A stretch of DNA of 64,000 bases from Ancistrus triradiatus (GCA_025084515.1 JAJAGP010000217.1:62001-126000), one strand, 5' to 3'. Positions 34,780-46,575 are shown, counted from the stretch's first letter. Translations and numbers: made by a program. Notes: generated from the sequence alone by a model not told the origin.

Positions 34780-35835
34780 AAAGTATGTGAACCTCTAGGA
34801 TTAGCAGTTAATTTGAAGGTGAAATTAGAGTCAGGTGTTTTCAGTCAATGGGATGACAATCAGGTGTGAGTGGGCACCCTGTTTTATTTAAAGAACAGGG
34901 ATCTATCAAAGTCTGCTCTTCACAACACATGTTTATGGAAGTGTATCATGGCACGAACAAAGGAGATTTCCAAGGACCTCAGAAAAAGAGTTGTTGGTGC
35001 TCATCAGACTGAAAAAGGTTACAAAACCATCTCTAAAGAGTCTGGACTTCACCAATCGACAGTCAGACAGATTGTGTACAAATGAAAGAAATTCAAGAGT
35101 ATTGTTACCCTCCCCAGGAGTGGTCAACCAACAAAGATCACTTCAAGAGCAAGGCATGTAATAGTTGGTGAGGTCATAAAGGACCCCAGGGTAACTTCTA
35201 AGCAACTGAAGGCCTCTCTCACATTGGCCAATGTTAATGTTCATGAGCCCACCATCAGAAGAACACTGAACAACAATAGTGTGCATGGTAGGGTTGCAAG
35301 GAGAAAGCCACTGCTCTCCAAAAAGAACATTGCTGATCATCTGCAGTTTGGGAAAGATCACGTGGTCAAGCCAGAAGGCTATTGGAAGAATGCTTTGTGG
35401 ATGGATGAGACCAAAATAGAACTTTTTGATTTAAAAGAAAGCGCTATGTTTGGAGAACGGAAAACACTGCATTCCAGCATAAGAACTTTATCCCATCTGT
35501 GAAACATGGTGGTGGTAGTATCATGGTTTAGGCCTGTTTTGCTGCATTTGGGCCAGAATGACTTGACATCATTGATGGAACAATGAATTCTGAATTATAT
35601 CAGAGAATTCTAAAGGAAAATATCAGGACATCTATCCATGAACTGAATCTCAAGAGAAGGTGGGTCATGCAGCAAGACAATGATCCTAAGCACACAAGTT
35701 GTTCTACCAAAGAATGGTTAAAGAAGAACAAAATTAAAGTTTTGGAATGGCCTAGTCAAAGTCTCGACCTTAATCCAGTCTAAATGTTGTGGAAGGACCT
35801 GAAGCGAGCAGTTAATGTGAGGAAACCCACAAACA
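34780..35835 (+). mobile_element. Tc1-type transposon, family 6, 3'-truncated
   Basis: Left end 'gtggcaaaagtatgtgaacc' follows a TA at 34778-34779. The element stops at about 35835 inside the transposase and is joined there to a Tc1-alpha fragment. Confidence 0.85.
34950..35835 (+). pseudogene. Tc1-type transposase, broken (family 6)
   Basis: Starts MARTKEISKDLRKRVV, with the helix-turn-helix GYKTISKESGLHQSTVRQIV, a stop at codon 46, then VHEPTIRRTLNNN and WMDETKIEL (first Asp). HTH and catalytic parts are in different frames. The QQDNDPKHTS block and LEWPSQSLDLNPV are present, then a stop where the family has Ile-Glu, so the catalytic Glu is lost. Truncated before the C-terminus. Confidence 0.88.
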
Positions 35836-36002
35836 CTGGCACTGCAGGATCTGAGTCTCTTTCGGCGTAGTGTTACTGATGGTAGCCTTTGTTACTTTGG
35901 TCCCAGCTCTCTGCAGGTCATTCATCAGGTCCCTCTGTGTAGTTTTGGGATTTTTTCTCACCGTTCTCATGATCAGTCTGACCCCATGGGATGAGATCTT
36001 GC
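35836..36002 (-). mobile_element. Tc1-alpha internal fragment F
   Basis: 'ggcactgcaggatctgagtc..gatgagatcttgc' equals the DNA-binding part of Tc1-alpha (compare 41837-42002). No terminal repeats. It is fused to the family 6 element. Confidence 0.88.
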
Positions 36003-36119
36003 AAGTTAAGGAGGAAGTCTTCTCATGTAGTTTTAATGCAGTCACCGGTATGATCGAAGCAAACAGGGTTCAATAACTTTCTTGCATGTATAGAGTATTT
36101 TTAGAGGTAAAGACATATT

Positions 36120-37235
36120 GTCTGTAATAGCGCTGTCATTATACCAGAATTATGACTTCAATATGATACCTGCCTAAAGTATACCGATACTGAAACGATA
36201 CCATGGCAAATACCTAAAAGATCAGGAAAAGGATTGGAATAATAGATGATAGGACATGGAACTTAAAATTCTTTGCTTTTTCTTAACAATAAAAAATCCC
36301 AGAAAGAATTTTTGACAATTAATAGGTAATTTATACCATTAATAATATGCTTATTTAAATAATTTGATTAGAAAGGTCACATTTGTTATTAAGGCTTTTA
36401 CACAATGAGCAGTAATCTGATGTCCCTCTGTATCGGAGTTTATGGGATTTCTTTGACAGGTTAGTTAACGTTTTATTTGCAGCCACATCTCACTGGTTAA
36501 ACCGTTTCTACGGAGTGCATTTTCTAGCAATAGAAATTATTATTATTGACAAAAATGTACATGCCATAACTACCATTACTGATCTACTTGTGATTGTGAA
36601 TGCATGATTTTTAGCAGTTTAGAAGTTATGATAAACTTAATCATAAGTGTGAACTCAACAGAGGCGTTTACCCCAATGGTAAGTAAATTAAAAAGATAGT
36701 CAGTTCAACAGTTATCATTGCCCTTAACTTCCTCGTCAAAGTCGAGGAAGCATCAGAAGATGGCTTGTCACATTACACATCTCACTTGTCTGATTTAGAT
36801 TTGAGGACATGAGCATGATGTAATAATGTTATCAGTCATATTCACCAACCTGCTACCTTTGTGTGTAAGTTGGACGGGTTGTCTCCCTTGGTCTTTGTAG
36901 GTGTAAAGCATCTTTTGCAAACTTTTTTTTGTATTCATGGCCTTAAAATAATTCCATATTTCACTTGTTGCATGTACTTTATCTACAAGCTGTGGACAGT
37001 CTGCAAAAGTACTGATATTAGCAGCTATTATCTCTCCAATTCTCTTCTGATTCACCATGTTTACCTGCAGGGAGAGGAAGCAGAGTGCTGCAAGCAAATC
37101 GACGCAAATTACAGAAATAAAGCTCTGATTATAGTCATTCTTAAAGTACCAGTACTAATAAAATGAGGTATCCTACCATTTTAATGGCAGGGTATCGCAA
37201 TGTTTTCTAGTATCGGTATATCGTGCAATGCTAGT
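36120..37235 (-). mobile_element. Probable hAT-type element, degenerate
   Basis: The edges carry 'ataccgatactgaaacgatacc' and 'tagtatcggtatatcgtgcaatg', a pattern seen in fish hAT elements. The minus ORF 36795-37097 contains HATSEIWNYFK, like the W-x2-F start of a BED finger, but no clear C-x2-C follows. Ends and target duplication not defined. Confidence 0.5.
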
Positions 37236-37329
37236 CTATAAAGATATTCTATACATTCAAGGAATTTGTTGTGTCCTGTGGAGATACAGAGATAATCTGA
37301 CATGGAGACTTTGACTAGATTTTATTGTC

Positions 37330-38330
37330 ATTATCCCATAAGGTTTGACAACCTTAAGACTGCTCAACTCAACTGACACATCGTCTATTACACAACTCAT
37401 CAGAAGCACTACAAGTCACCTGTCTTCATGGATTGGTATGTCTCATTCATTATCATCTGTAGGACTGTAGGGTTTGAGTCATAACAGAATAAATCCAGCA
37501 TGAATTGTTAACTGAAGTTAATAACTGAGCAAAGGGAAGGTGATTTCAGTGTTTTGTGAAAATTTAGTGAACCCACTGTTGCAGTTAGAGGCGATAATAC
37601 TGCCAGAGCTTCGTGGTTCTGTTGCGTTGTTGACTGAGAGGTGGAGTTGGATTCCAGACTCCCAGAATAAAATTAGCTAATGCTTTTCCATTACTGGAAA
37701 TGTGACTTGTTGAAATGTCAGGGCATTAATCATTTTTACCCCATATTTTGTAACTTTTACAGCAGCATTTGCATAAAATTGCTCTAGCTGAAGAGTCCAA
37801 ATGCAGAATATTTTTGGTTTGATATATCTGGTGAAAAAAAAAAAAAAAGAGCAATGTTTATTTTATGTAGGTGAATGATATTTTCTGAATCATATGCTAA
37901 AAAGCTTGTACGCTGAAAGGTACTAGTGGGAGGTTTCATTTATCTTGATAAAGAGTGGAGAAGGAAGCAAGGTATATGTGGATTTTCCCCTACATATATT
38001 CTGATATATCAGACTACCTGTCTTAGCATGAAATAAATTCCTTCATGAGCCTGGGGGGAGGGTGGAAAACTTGGATGCCCATATTTGGCTTTTCCAGAAG
38101 CTGTCTGCTTATATCTAGAATATTCTCTTTCTGTAGCTTTTTTACTTTATGCTCACGTCAGTCTGTGTGTTAGTCACAGTCCTTACTTTGTTTTGTATCC
38201 AGTCAGGCAAATATTTTAATTAGACAGCACATCTGATTGAAAAAAAGAAGAATGTGACTAATATAGCTCTGTCAAGTGTGGAACTACTTGTGAATATTAA
38301 GACATTTACAGAGTGTTAAACACTTTATGG
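37330..38330 (+). repeat. Old segmental duplication, unit 2
   Basis: Partner of 32360-33305 and 34200-34440, about 4.9 kb downstream in direct orientation. It lacks the K insertion and carries its own A run at about 37834. A 92-codon ORF just after it (38327-38605) is unrecognised. Confidence 0.7.
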
Positions 38331-39420
38331 ATTATTTCATTTACAGAAATCTTTTGTTAGAAGTCAGCAACAGAAAAAGAGAAAGTCACTTTCACATACA
38401 GAACAGTGGTTTCATGTTTGATAGTGACCTACAAATTAAGCTTGGTATCAGCTCGGATTTGACATATTCCAGTTCTCTTGCATTTTGTCAGCTTTGGTTA
38501 TTAACTGAATGGATGTCAACTGATAATCAGGTCTTTGACTCAGACAGTATAGTGAAGTGGAAAAATGGGATCAGGGCATGTCTATGCAATAGTATGAAGT
38601 TATGACGTCTTTCCAGTGATGTGTGCTCTTTTCCAGTCATTGACTGGAAATTCTCCCTGTGGGCGTTCTACCTGTAGCTAGATATTATGAAGTAATGTGT
38701 ACAAAAATTGGGATGGACTTTGACATACATCCCTCCCAGCAGGATTTCTAATATGTGCCTGATACTTGATGGGTTCATTATGAATTTTCGTGTAACTCCA
38801 GTGGCTTGCCTGTACAGGTTTTGTAGGGACAAACATCCAATTCATAATAGTTCTCTCTCTTCTGGGGAACCTTCAAGTGACTGCCAGCAACATGACACAT
38901 ACTAATCAGAGTCCAAATGAAGACTCTGCATGTGTGTGGGTGGTGTTGGGGTATGGGCAAGTTATCTCTTCAATGACAACATGTTGCAAAACTCCAGGAA
39001 GAGAAGTTTTTAATCCCACCTCTGCTTACTCTGTGTGAAAATTAGCATGTTCTCCTCATCAGTGTGAGTGTTTGACATGTTTTTCCATCCAAATCTTAAA
39101 ACAGTTATGGTACAGCTATGCACCATTTCATAAAAAAAACGTAAATATTAAATTGGAATTCATAGGGCTCTGCTTGGGGAACGTTGTGAAGTACTTTGTT
39201 CATGTTCCATTCAAGTCGGAGTGATTCCATAAGACCAGGAAATTGCAGAATACCACAGTAGATCCTGATATTCACAAAGATGAACGTTCTATATAAAGTG
39301 CGGTACGTAAAGATACAAAGTGTAACCTCGTGGAATTGTTTTCCCTTGTAAGTAGGGTGTTACAGTGACCATTAATTACAGAATCACATGTGGCAGTACA
39401 CAAACCTGGCATTGTCTGGC
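38331..39420. other. Non-coding sequence with a SINE family 2 trace
   Basis: About 39010-39070 reads 'taatcccacctctgc..tgttctcctcatcagtgtgag', like the B-box and body of SINE family 2. Nothing else is supported. Confidence 0.35.
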
Positions 39421-40863
39421 TACAGCAGGGGTGGATAATTCAGGCCTGGCGGTTTGGATATTCCCTGCTCAGGCTCGGACTGGACTGGTAATTAACTGGT
39501 TACGTGAATCAGGTATGTTTTAGAAGGGAAATATCTGAACTGTGCCTCTTTGGTCTTGAGTTATGCACCCCTTGAGCAAAGATGAGATGTCTTTTTAATA
39601 AACAGTTGTTTTCATAAGACACTGACAGTGAATAATCCAGGTCAGGTTTAGATTCAGGTGACTCAACAGCTCTTGCAATACTTGAAATGAGGATGAAATA
39701 TGGGAAATTTCTGGCATTTCCTCAGAAGTCTGCACTCCTTATCCAGTTTATAGCACCTGTGGATAAAGTACCCGTGCTGGCACACACGGTAGGCAGAGGA
39801 AGGCAATAGAAGGAAATGCGTTGTTTGATTTGATTCAGAGGCCAGGTTTGCTAAATTCTTAGATGTTATCAAAGTAGCTCAAGCTTACTGATATGGTACG
39901 TAAAGATAAGAATGTTCTTTTATTGAAACATTATAGAACATTATAAATGAGTAAACTTCACAAGGAAACCTTGAAGCCACTTTTGTTGCTTCCTTGACAT
40001 TTTTGTAGCTTTAAGTAATTTTCGTAGATTTAGAGGTATTTCAGTAAAGAGTAGAGGTTACTTTTTAAATGTACTGTAACTAGGGCTTTACAAAATAATG
40101 TTTAAATAACCTAATGGCAATCTGAGTTTTTAAAAATACATTAATCAAATTGTCAGTGCTTGCCCATGTAATTCATTTGTGTTTATGGATTGTGTGCTTA
40201 TTGGGGTGTGTCTGAAATCGTCCCATAATCACTGTTCCCTTGATTCTGCATACGATATAGAGCAGTGTTAACCAAAAGGGAACTGAGTTTGTGAGGGTTG
40301 ACACTTTTTTAAATGACTTTACTCATTATAGTATAACAGCAGATGAATCATGTTAACGGAGGAAACTACAGTGCATGGTTCGCCATGCCTGGAACAACAC
40401 CAACAACCAAAAAATTCTTTTACATAATAGTTTGCATTAAAAAAAAAGTTTTTTAGGTTTTGTTATTTTTTTTAATTTTTTTGTATTCTAAAAGTGATCA
40501 CTCCAACAGAGATCTCTGTGGCAATACTGAGTTTCAGCAAACAAGATAAGACATTATAAAAATATATTTATGCTAATTAAGACAAAAAATATAATTCTAT
40601 TAAAGCGTTTGTCCACTCATGTGGCTATTTAGTGCTTTTTATATGGAAGAAACTATGTGTTTAAATTCGATCGTGATTAATACTTCAAAACTTCAGTTGA
40701 CCATAATTTAATATTTTAAATTGAAATAATATTTGTTTAACATAAATATTTTGTTTAGCCTGCTCTTTTAACTATCCCTGTGCAGAGCACAAAACGAATC
40801 AAGTGTACATAAAGCACAGCATAATGAAAAATTATAACAGTTGATAATGTTCTTCATAGTAGT
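39421..40863. other. Non-coding sequence, nothing recognised
   Basis: AT-rich, with no exon-like or repeat signal that I can defend. Confidence 0.4.
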
Positions 40864-40953
40864 ACAGGGATGTGCCATTGAATGTCTGCATTACGTTCTG
40901 TGAAAAAAGTTGTTGGCTGAAATGGACATTGACCAGACAATACCCTAGTCACA

Positions 40954-42541
40954 CAGTGTTGCAAAAAATTATTTAGTCAGCCACTGGTTGTGCAAGTTCT
41001 CCTACGTAGAAAGATGAGAGAGGTCTGTAATTTTCATCATAGGTACACTTCAACTATGAGAGACAAAATGAGAAAAAAATCCAGGAAATCACATTGTAAG
41101 ATTTTTTAAGAATTTAATTGTAAATCATGGTGGAAAATAAGTATTTGGTCAATAACAAAAGTTCAACTCAATACTTTGTAAGATAACCTTTGTTGGCAAT
41201 GACAGAGGTCAAACGTTTCCTGTAAGTCTTCACCAGGTTTGCACACACTGTAGCTGGTATTTTGGCCCATTCCTCCATGCAGATCTCCTCTAGAGCAGTG
41301 ATGTTTTGGGGCTGTCGCTGGGCAACACGGACTTTCAACTCCCTCCACAAATTTTCTATGGGGTTGAGGTCTGGAAACTGGCTAGGCCACTCCAGGACCT
41401 TGAAATGCTGTTTACAGAGCCACTCCATCATTGCCTGAGCGGTGTGTTTGGGATCATTATCATGCTGGAAGATCCAGATACGTTCCATCTTCAATGATGT
41501 CACTGATGGAAGGAGGTTTTGGCTTACAATCCCATGATACATGGCTCCGTTCATTCTTCCCTTAACACGGATCAGTCGTCATGTCCCCTCTGCAGAAAAA
41601 CAGCCCCAAAGCATGATGTTTCCACCCCCATGCTTCACAGTAGGTATGGTGTTCTTGGGATGCAACTCAGAATTCTTCTTCCTCCAAACACGACGAGTTG
41701 AGCTTTTACCAAAAAGTTTTATTTTGGTTTTATCTGACCACATGATATTCTTCCAATCTTCTTCTGGATCATCCATATGCTCTCTGGCAAACTTCAGACG
41801 GGCCTGGACATGTACTGGCTTAAGCAGGGGAACATTCCTGGCACTGCAGGATCTGAGTCCCTCAGTAGTGTGTTACTGATGGTAGCCTTTGTTACTTTGG
41901 TCCCAGCTCTCTGCAGGTCATTCATCAGGTCCCTCTGTGTAGTTCTGGGATTTCTGCTCACCGTTCTCATGATCATTTTGACCCCACGGGATGAGATCTT
42001 GCGAGGGGCCCCAAATCGAGGGAGATTATCAATGGTCTTGTATGTCTTCCATTTTCTTACAATTGCTCCCACAGTTGATTTATTCACACCAACCTGCTTG
42101 CCTATTGTAGATTCACTCTTCCCAGCCTGGTGCAGGTTCACAATTTTCGTCCTGGTGTCCTTCAACAGCTCTTTGGTCTTGGCCATTGTTGAGTTTGGAG
42201 TCTGACTGTTTGAGGCTGTGGACAGGTGTCTTTTATACAGATAACGAGGTCAAACAGGTGCCATTAATACAGGTAACAAGTGGAGGACAGAAGAGTTTCT
42301 TAAAGAAGTAGTTACAGGTCAAGAAATCTTGCTTGTTTGTGGGTGACCAAATACTTATTTTCCATCATGGTTTACAATTAAATTCTTTTAAAATCCTACA
42401 ATGTGATTTTCTGGGGTTTTTTTTCTCATTTTGTCTCTCACAGTTGGTGTACCTATAATGAAAATTACAGACCTCTCTCATCTTTCTAAGTAGGAGAACT
42501 TACACAATTAGTGCCTGACTAAATACTTTTTTGCCCCACTG
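40954..42541 (-). mobile_element. Tc1-alpha, copy D
   Basis: Full length with both ends ('cagtgttgcaaaaaattattt' and '..acttttttgccccactg'). The flanking dinucleotides read CA on both sides rather than TA. Transposase is on the minus strand. Confidence 0.93.
41168..42186 (-). pseudogene. Tc1-type transposase, three-piece (copy D)
   Basis: Three reading-frame pieces cover nearly the whole protein: 41794-42186 (MAKTKELLKD.., bipartite HTH, GKSESTIGKQVGVNKSTV), 41579-41776 (first Asp in WSDKTKIK, usual SDETK, and GGGNIMLWGCF) and 41168-41554 (second Asp HDNDPKH, Glu in NPIENLW with 34 residues between, ending YLTKY). A few frame changes and one E-to-K beside the first Asp separate it from an intact gene. 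Confidence 0.92.
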
Positions 42542-42779
42542 CATGTGTAATTTAATATGAATGAATTAAAACGCAGTATGAAAACTTTTAGTACTGTACA
42601 ATACAGTAATTCCTCTCGCTGTATATTTTATGAAATCTGAAACACAAGAAAACAACAGTAGAATGGTACCTTTTTTATGCCTTTCAAGACTGCAATTCTC
42701 TTTTCTGTCAGTGGGTGTCACAGTGGTTTGTTTGTACTACTTTTCTGTCATTCATACAGTATGTCAATTATACCGATAA

Positions 42780-43575
42780 CATAACATTATGACCACCTCC
42801 TTGTTTCTACCCTCATTATCCATTTGATCAATTTCACTTACCATATAAAAGCTCTTTGTAGTTCTACAATTACAGACTGTAGAGACCATCTGTTTCTCTA
42901 CATACTTTTGTTAGTCTCCTTTACTCTGTTCTTTAATTGTCAGGATCCCCACAGATCAGGTACTGTTTGGGTGGTGGATCATTCTCAGCCCTGCATTGAC
43001 ACGGAGGTGGTGGTGGTGGTGTGTTAGTGTGTGTATGCTGATGTGAGTGGATCAGACACAGCAGTGCTGCTGGAGTTTTTAAAAACCTCAGTGTCGCTGC
43101 TGGACTGAAAATCTTCCACCTACCAAAAATGTCTAGCCACCAGCATCATGTAGGCTGCATCCTGTGAGCACTGATGATTAACACAAACTGTACAACAACA
43201 GATGGACTGCCATCTCTGACTTTACATCTACAAGGTGGAACAATATGGTAAGATGTGTCTAAAGTGTGAACAGTGTTTAAAATCTCCAGCAGCACTGCTG
43301 TGTCTGATCCATTCATATCAGCACAGCACACACTAACACACCAGTATCATGTCAGTCTCACTGCAGTGCTGAGAATGATCCACCTCCCAAATAGTACCTG
43401 ATCTGTGGGGATACTGACCATTAGAGAGCAAAGTAAAGGGGACGAACAAAGTATGTAGAGAAACAGATGGACTATAGTCTGTAATTGTAGAACTACAAAG
43501 TGCTTCTTTATGGTAAGTGAATCTGATAAAACAGACAATAAGGGTAGAAACAAGGAGATGGTCATAATGTTATGC
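42780..43575. mobile_element. Foldback element with about 310-bp inverted arms
   Basis: The left arm (about 42783-43096) and right arm (about 43262-43575) are inverse complements at high identity. Outer blocks are 'tatgaccacctccttgtttc' and 'gaaacaaggagatggtcata', inner blocks 'ggatcagacacagcagtgct' and its inverse. About 165 bp lie between. No coding capacity; inserted in element Q. Confidence 0.9.
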
Positions 43576-43692
43576 CTGATTTGGTGCAAATGTATACAAG
43601 ATGGATTTTATTTTCTATTATAATTCTTAAGACTTCGGCCATTTAAAACAAATGGACATTGATGAAATGGACATTAATCAACCCATACCTGT

Positions 43693-43860
43693 AGTAGTAA
43701 TAATTTATAGCAAGGCCAACAATTGTGATAATGATAACTAAGCAAATGAACAACAGAAATCTAGCTTCTACAGGCTCACAGAATAATTAAAGCATACACC
43801 CTCAAGTAACCGTGATGATAGAAAGATCTATTAACACATTTTTCGAAAACTATGGAATAA
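43693..43860. other. Non-coding sequence
   Basis: Nothing recognised. Confidence 0.3.
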
Positions 43861-44870
43861 ACACTCACAGGGAGACTTAATTAGCAACACTTGTGCACCT
43901 ACTCATTCAAAGAATCTCATACTCATAGAATCATGCAGACATGGACCAGCAGCTTCTAGTAATGTTAACATAAACCATCAGAATGGTGAAAAAAACAAAT
44001 GTGATCTTGGTGATTGTGGCATGATTGTTGGTGCCAGAGTGCCTGGTTTGAGTATTTCTATAACTGCTGTTCTAAAAATAGTGTCATGTCTCTGGAGTTA
44101 ACTCAGCACATTGCAATAAAGAAAATCCTCCAGTGAGTGACAGATCATGTGAGATCAGTGAGAGACATGAGCGGAGAATATCCAGACTGGTTTGAGCTGA
44201 CAGAACGGCTATGGCAACTCATATAAGCACTCTGTAAAATTGTGGTGAGCAGAAAAGCATCAAGAAAGCCCAGCATGTCGAACATTGAGGTGGATGGGCC
44301 ACATCGGGTTCCAATTCTGTCAGCCAAATACAGAAAGCTGAGGCTGCAATGGGCACAGGCTCACCAAACCGTTACAGTAGAAGACTGGAAAAACGTAGCC
44401 TGGTCTGCTGAGTCTCAGTTTCTGCTGAGACACAGATGGTAAGCTCAGCAACTGGCACCAGCAGCGTGAATCCATGGTCCCAACCTACCTTGTATCAGCA
44501 GTCCAGACTGGTGGAGGTGGTGTAAGGTTGTGGGGATTGTTTTCTTGGCTTTTGGAATCTATTAATATTTATCAATCGTTGCTGAATGCCACAGCCTATT
44601 TGAGTGTTGTTGCTGACCATGTGCATCCCTTCATAGCCACAATTTACCCATCTTCAAATGGCTAGCAAAGGTTATCTCAAGCTGGTTTCATGAACATGAC
44701 AGTGTGGTCAGTCATTCGTAGCATGGTAGCGCACCTAAATATGGAGGAGAATCTCAAAGGAATGTTTTCACTTCTGGAAACCATGCCACCAACAACTGTG
44801 GCTTTTTAAAACCGAGAGCAAAGGGAGCAACTGGCCAGTATTAGTACAGATAAGTGGCTTTTAATGCCGA
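43861..44870 (+). mobile_element. Tc1-like family 4 element, internally shortened
   Basis: The left end 'acactcacagggagactta' and right 'cagtattagtacagataagtgg' correspond to this family's termini. The interior keeps the family order but lacks a block near 44700, where the second catalytic Asp should be. Confidence 0.8.
43990..44845 (+). pseudogene. Tc1-like transposase, broken (family 4)
   Basis: Pieces: 44242-44442 reads VPILSAKYRKLRLQWAQAH then EDWKNVAWSAESQFLL, in which the first catalytic Asp (SDES) is Ala. 44474-44665 has QTGGGGVRLWGLFSW. Later a frame gives FHEHDSV. The Asp and Glu blocks are lost. Non-functional. Confidence 0.82.
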
Positions 44871-44934
44871 TCCAATCAGCACCCATTTGCTTTATCAACC
44901 GAGTAACAATTATAACAAATTATAATTGGAAATA

Positions 44935-45835
44935 TCTGTAGGAGTGACAGATAGCTTCAAGGTAGAGGTGGGACTGCATCAAGGATCGGCCCTGAGTCCC
45001 TTCTTATTTGCTCTGGTGATGGACAGACTAGCAGATGAGGTCAGACAGGAATCGCCGTGGACTATGATGTTTGCAGACGACATTGTGATCTGTAGTGAGA
45101 ACAGGGAACAGGTAGAAGAGAACTTGGAGAGGTGGAGGTATTATCTGGAAAGGAGAGGAATGAAAGTCAACTGTAGTAAGAAATGAATACATGTGTGTAA
45201 ATGAAAGGGAGGCAGGTGGAACAGTCAGGCTACAGGGATCAGTCGTCACAAAGGTCCAGGAGTTCAGGTACTTGGGATCAACTGTCCAAGGAAATGGGGA
45301 GTGTGGAAAGGAGGTAAAGAAGAGAGTTCAGGCAGGATGGAGTGGGTGGAGAAGAGTGTCAGGAGTGCTGTGTGACAAAAGGGTCACAGCAAAAGTGAAA
45401 GGAAAGATTTATAAGAGTAGTGAGACCAGCCTTGTTGTATGGCTTAGAGACAGTGGCACTGACAAAGAGACAGGAAGCAGAGCTGGAGGTGGCAGAACTT
45501 AAGATGTTGAGGTTCTCTTTAGGAGTGTCTAGGGTGGACAGGATTAGGAATGAGATCATCAGAGGGACAGCACAGGTTGGAAAATTGGGAGACAAAATTC
45601 GAGAGGGAAGACTGAGATGGTTTGGACATGTGCAGAGGGAGGGATAGTGGATATATTGGTAGGAGGATGTTGGAGATGGAGCTGCCAGGCAAGAGACGGA
45701 GAGGAAGACCAAAGAGGAGTTATATGGTTGTGGTGAATGAAGATATGTAGGGAGTTGGGGTGAGAGTAGAGGACGTGGAGGACAGGGTGAGGTGGAACGT
45801 TTAACTCGCTGTGGTGACCCCTGATAAAGGGAGAA
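44935..45835 (+). pseudogene. LINE reverse transcriptase C-terminal part, broken
   Basis: The piece to 45186 has HQGSALSPFLFALVMDRL, then MMFADDIVI, the FADD box with the two catalytic Asp. Later pieces give VQEFRYLGSTVQGNGECGKE and LRFSLGVSRVDRIRN, then LRWFGHVQ. A stop at codon end 45184-45186 and frame changes disable it. The family ends in ..RCGDP-like sequence near 45830. Exact LINE clade not assigned. Confidence 0.88.
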
Positions 45836-45847
45836 GCCGAAAGAAGA
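44935..45847 (+). mobile_element. 5'-truncated LINE with perfect target duplication
   Basis: Starts inside the reverse transcriptase and ends with a GAAGA-type tail. It is flanked by an identical 13-bp duplication 'ataattggaaata' at 44922-44934 and 45848-45860, the mark of target-primed reverse transcription. About 913 bp. Confidence 0.93.
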
Positions 45848-45860
45848 TAATTGGAAATAA

Positions 45861-46440
45861 AAATTGTTTTGAACTCTGGGCGTTGTGGCACTAAAAAGTT
45901 GATCAAATTCAAAAAGGTTTAGCATGTGTAAATATTATTTGTCATAATAGGACACTTTTAAATTAGTCGCTGTAGATAGTCGCGATTATGTCTGCCCAAA
46001 AGGAGATGTGAAATGGAAAAGTTTGTACTCTGCTTTAACACTACAACCAGTGCCAGCTTGACCTAGATATACCTAGAAGTGCCGAGCGCTGGTCGTTTTA
46101 CCTCTGTGACTTCCAACTAGTAGTGCCGTGCTGGATTTACCTACTTAAATGTTTAAAGTGTTTAAAGGGTGATATTGCACAACCTGTTCTGATAATTAGC
46201 GTTTCTTCAAGTGGACTCATTCCCTCTTAGTTGTGTGCAACTATGTATGTTTAGATTCCATTGTGCACCTTTATATTTTGGTTCTACAGTGTGTGAAATT
46301 GTGTGTGCCTGTAACTGAAGAACCATGGTGATGTGTATTTTCATATAAATATTTAGAACAGTTTAGGCTTCGGATGCTGTGTAGATGGTTGCGCTCCACT
46401 CATGTTTTCAACGCATTTAGGTGTTTTTGCATGCAGTTTT
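45861..46440. other. Non-coding sequence, nothing recognised
   Basis: No supported feature. Confidence 0.35.
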
Positions 46441-46575
46441 GAATTGAAAATACCCTTTATATTTATATTGCAGTAGAATGAAAAGACTATGTCACTATTT
46501 TAATGTCCCGTCAATGACCATTTTGGTCAACAACCTGTTTCCCATAACATAATGCGATTAAGTGGCACATACCTG
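46441..46575 (-). repeat. Element Q fragment
   Basis: 'tgtcccgtcaatgaccattttggtcaac' and the end '..gcacatacctgta' belong to Q. Confidence 0.5.

Larger units (their letters stand above)
40864..43692. mobile_element. Element Q, split by Tc1-alpha and a foldback element
   Basis: Left end 'acagggatgtgcc', right end '..cccatacctgt'. The uninterrupted copy 50014-50417 shows the order. Here the sequence between is displaced first by 40954-42541 and then by 42780-43575. Without them Q is about 0.45 kb. Q has short inverted ends and no coding capacity. Confidence 0.7.

Noticed and set aside
38327..38605. 92-codon ORF
   Set aside because: No splice signals or known motif; the neighbouring duplicated unit has no matching frame.
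45359..45925. 188-codon minus-strand ORF
   Set aside because: Antisense of the LINE C-terminal region; the same antisense frame appears at 59003-59374 over the other LINE copy.
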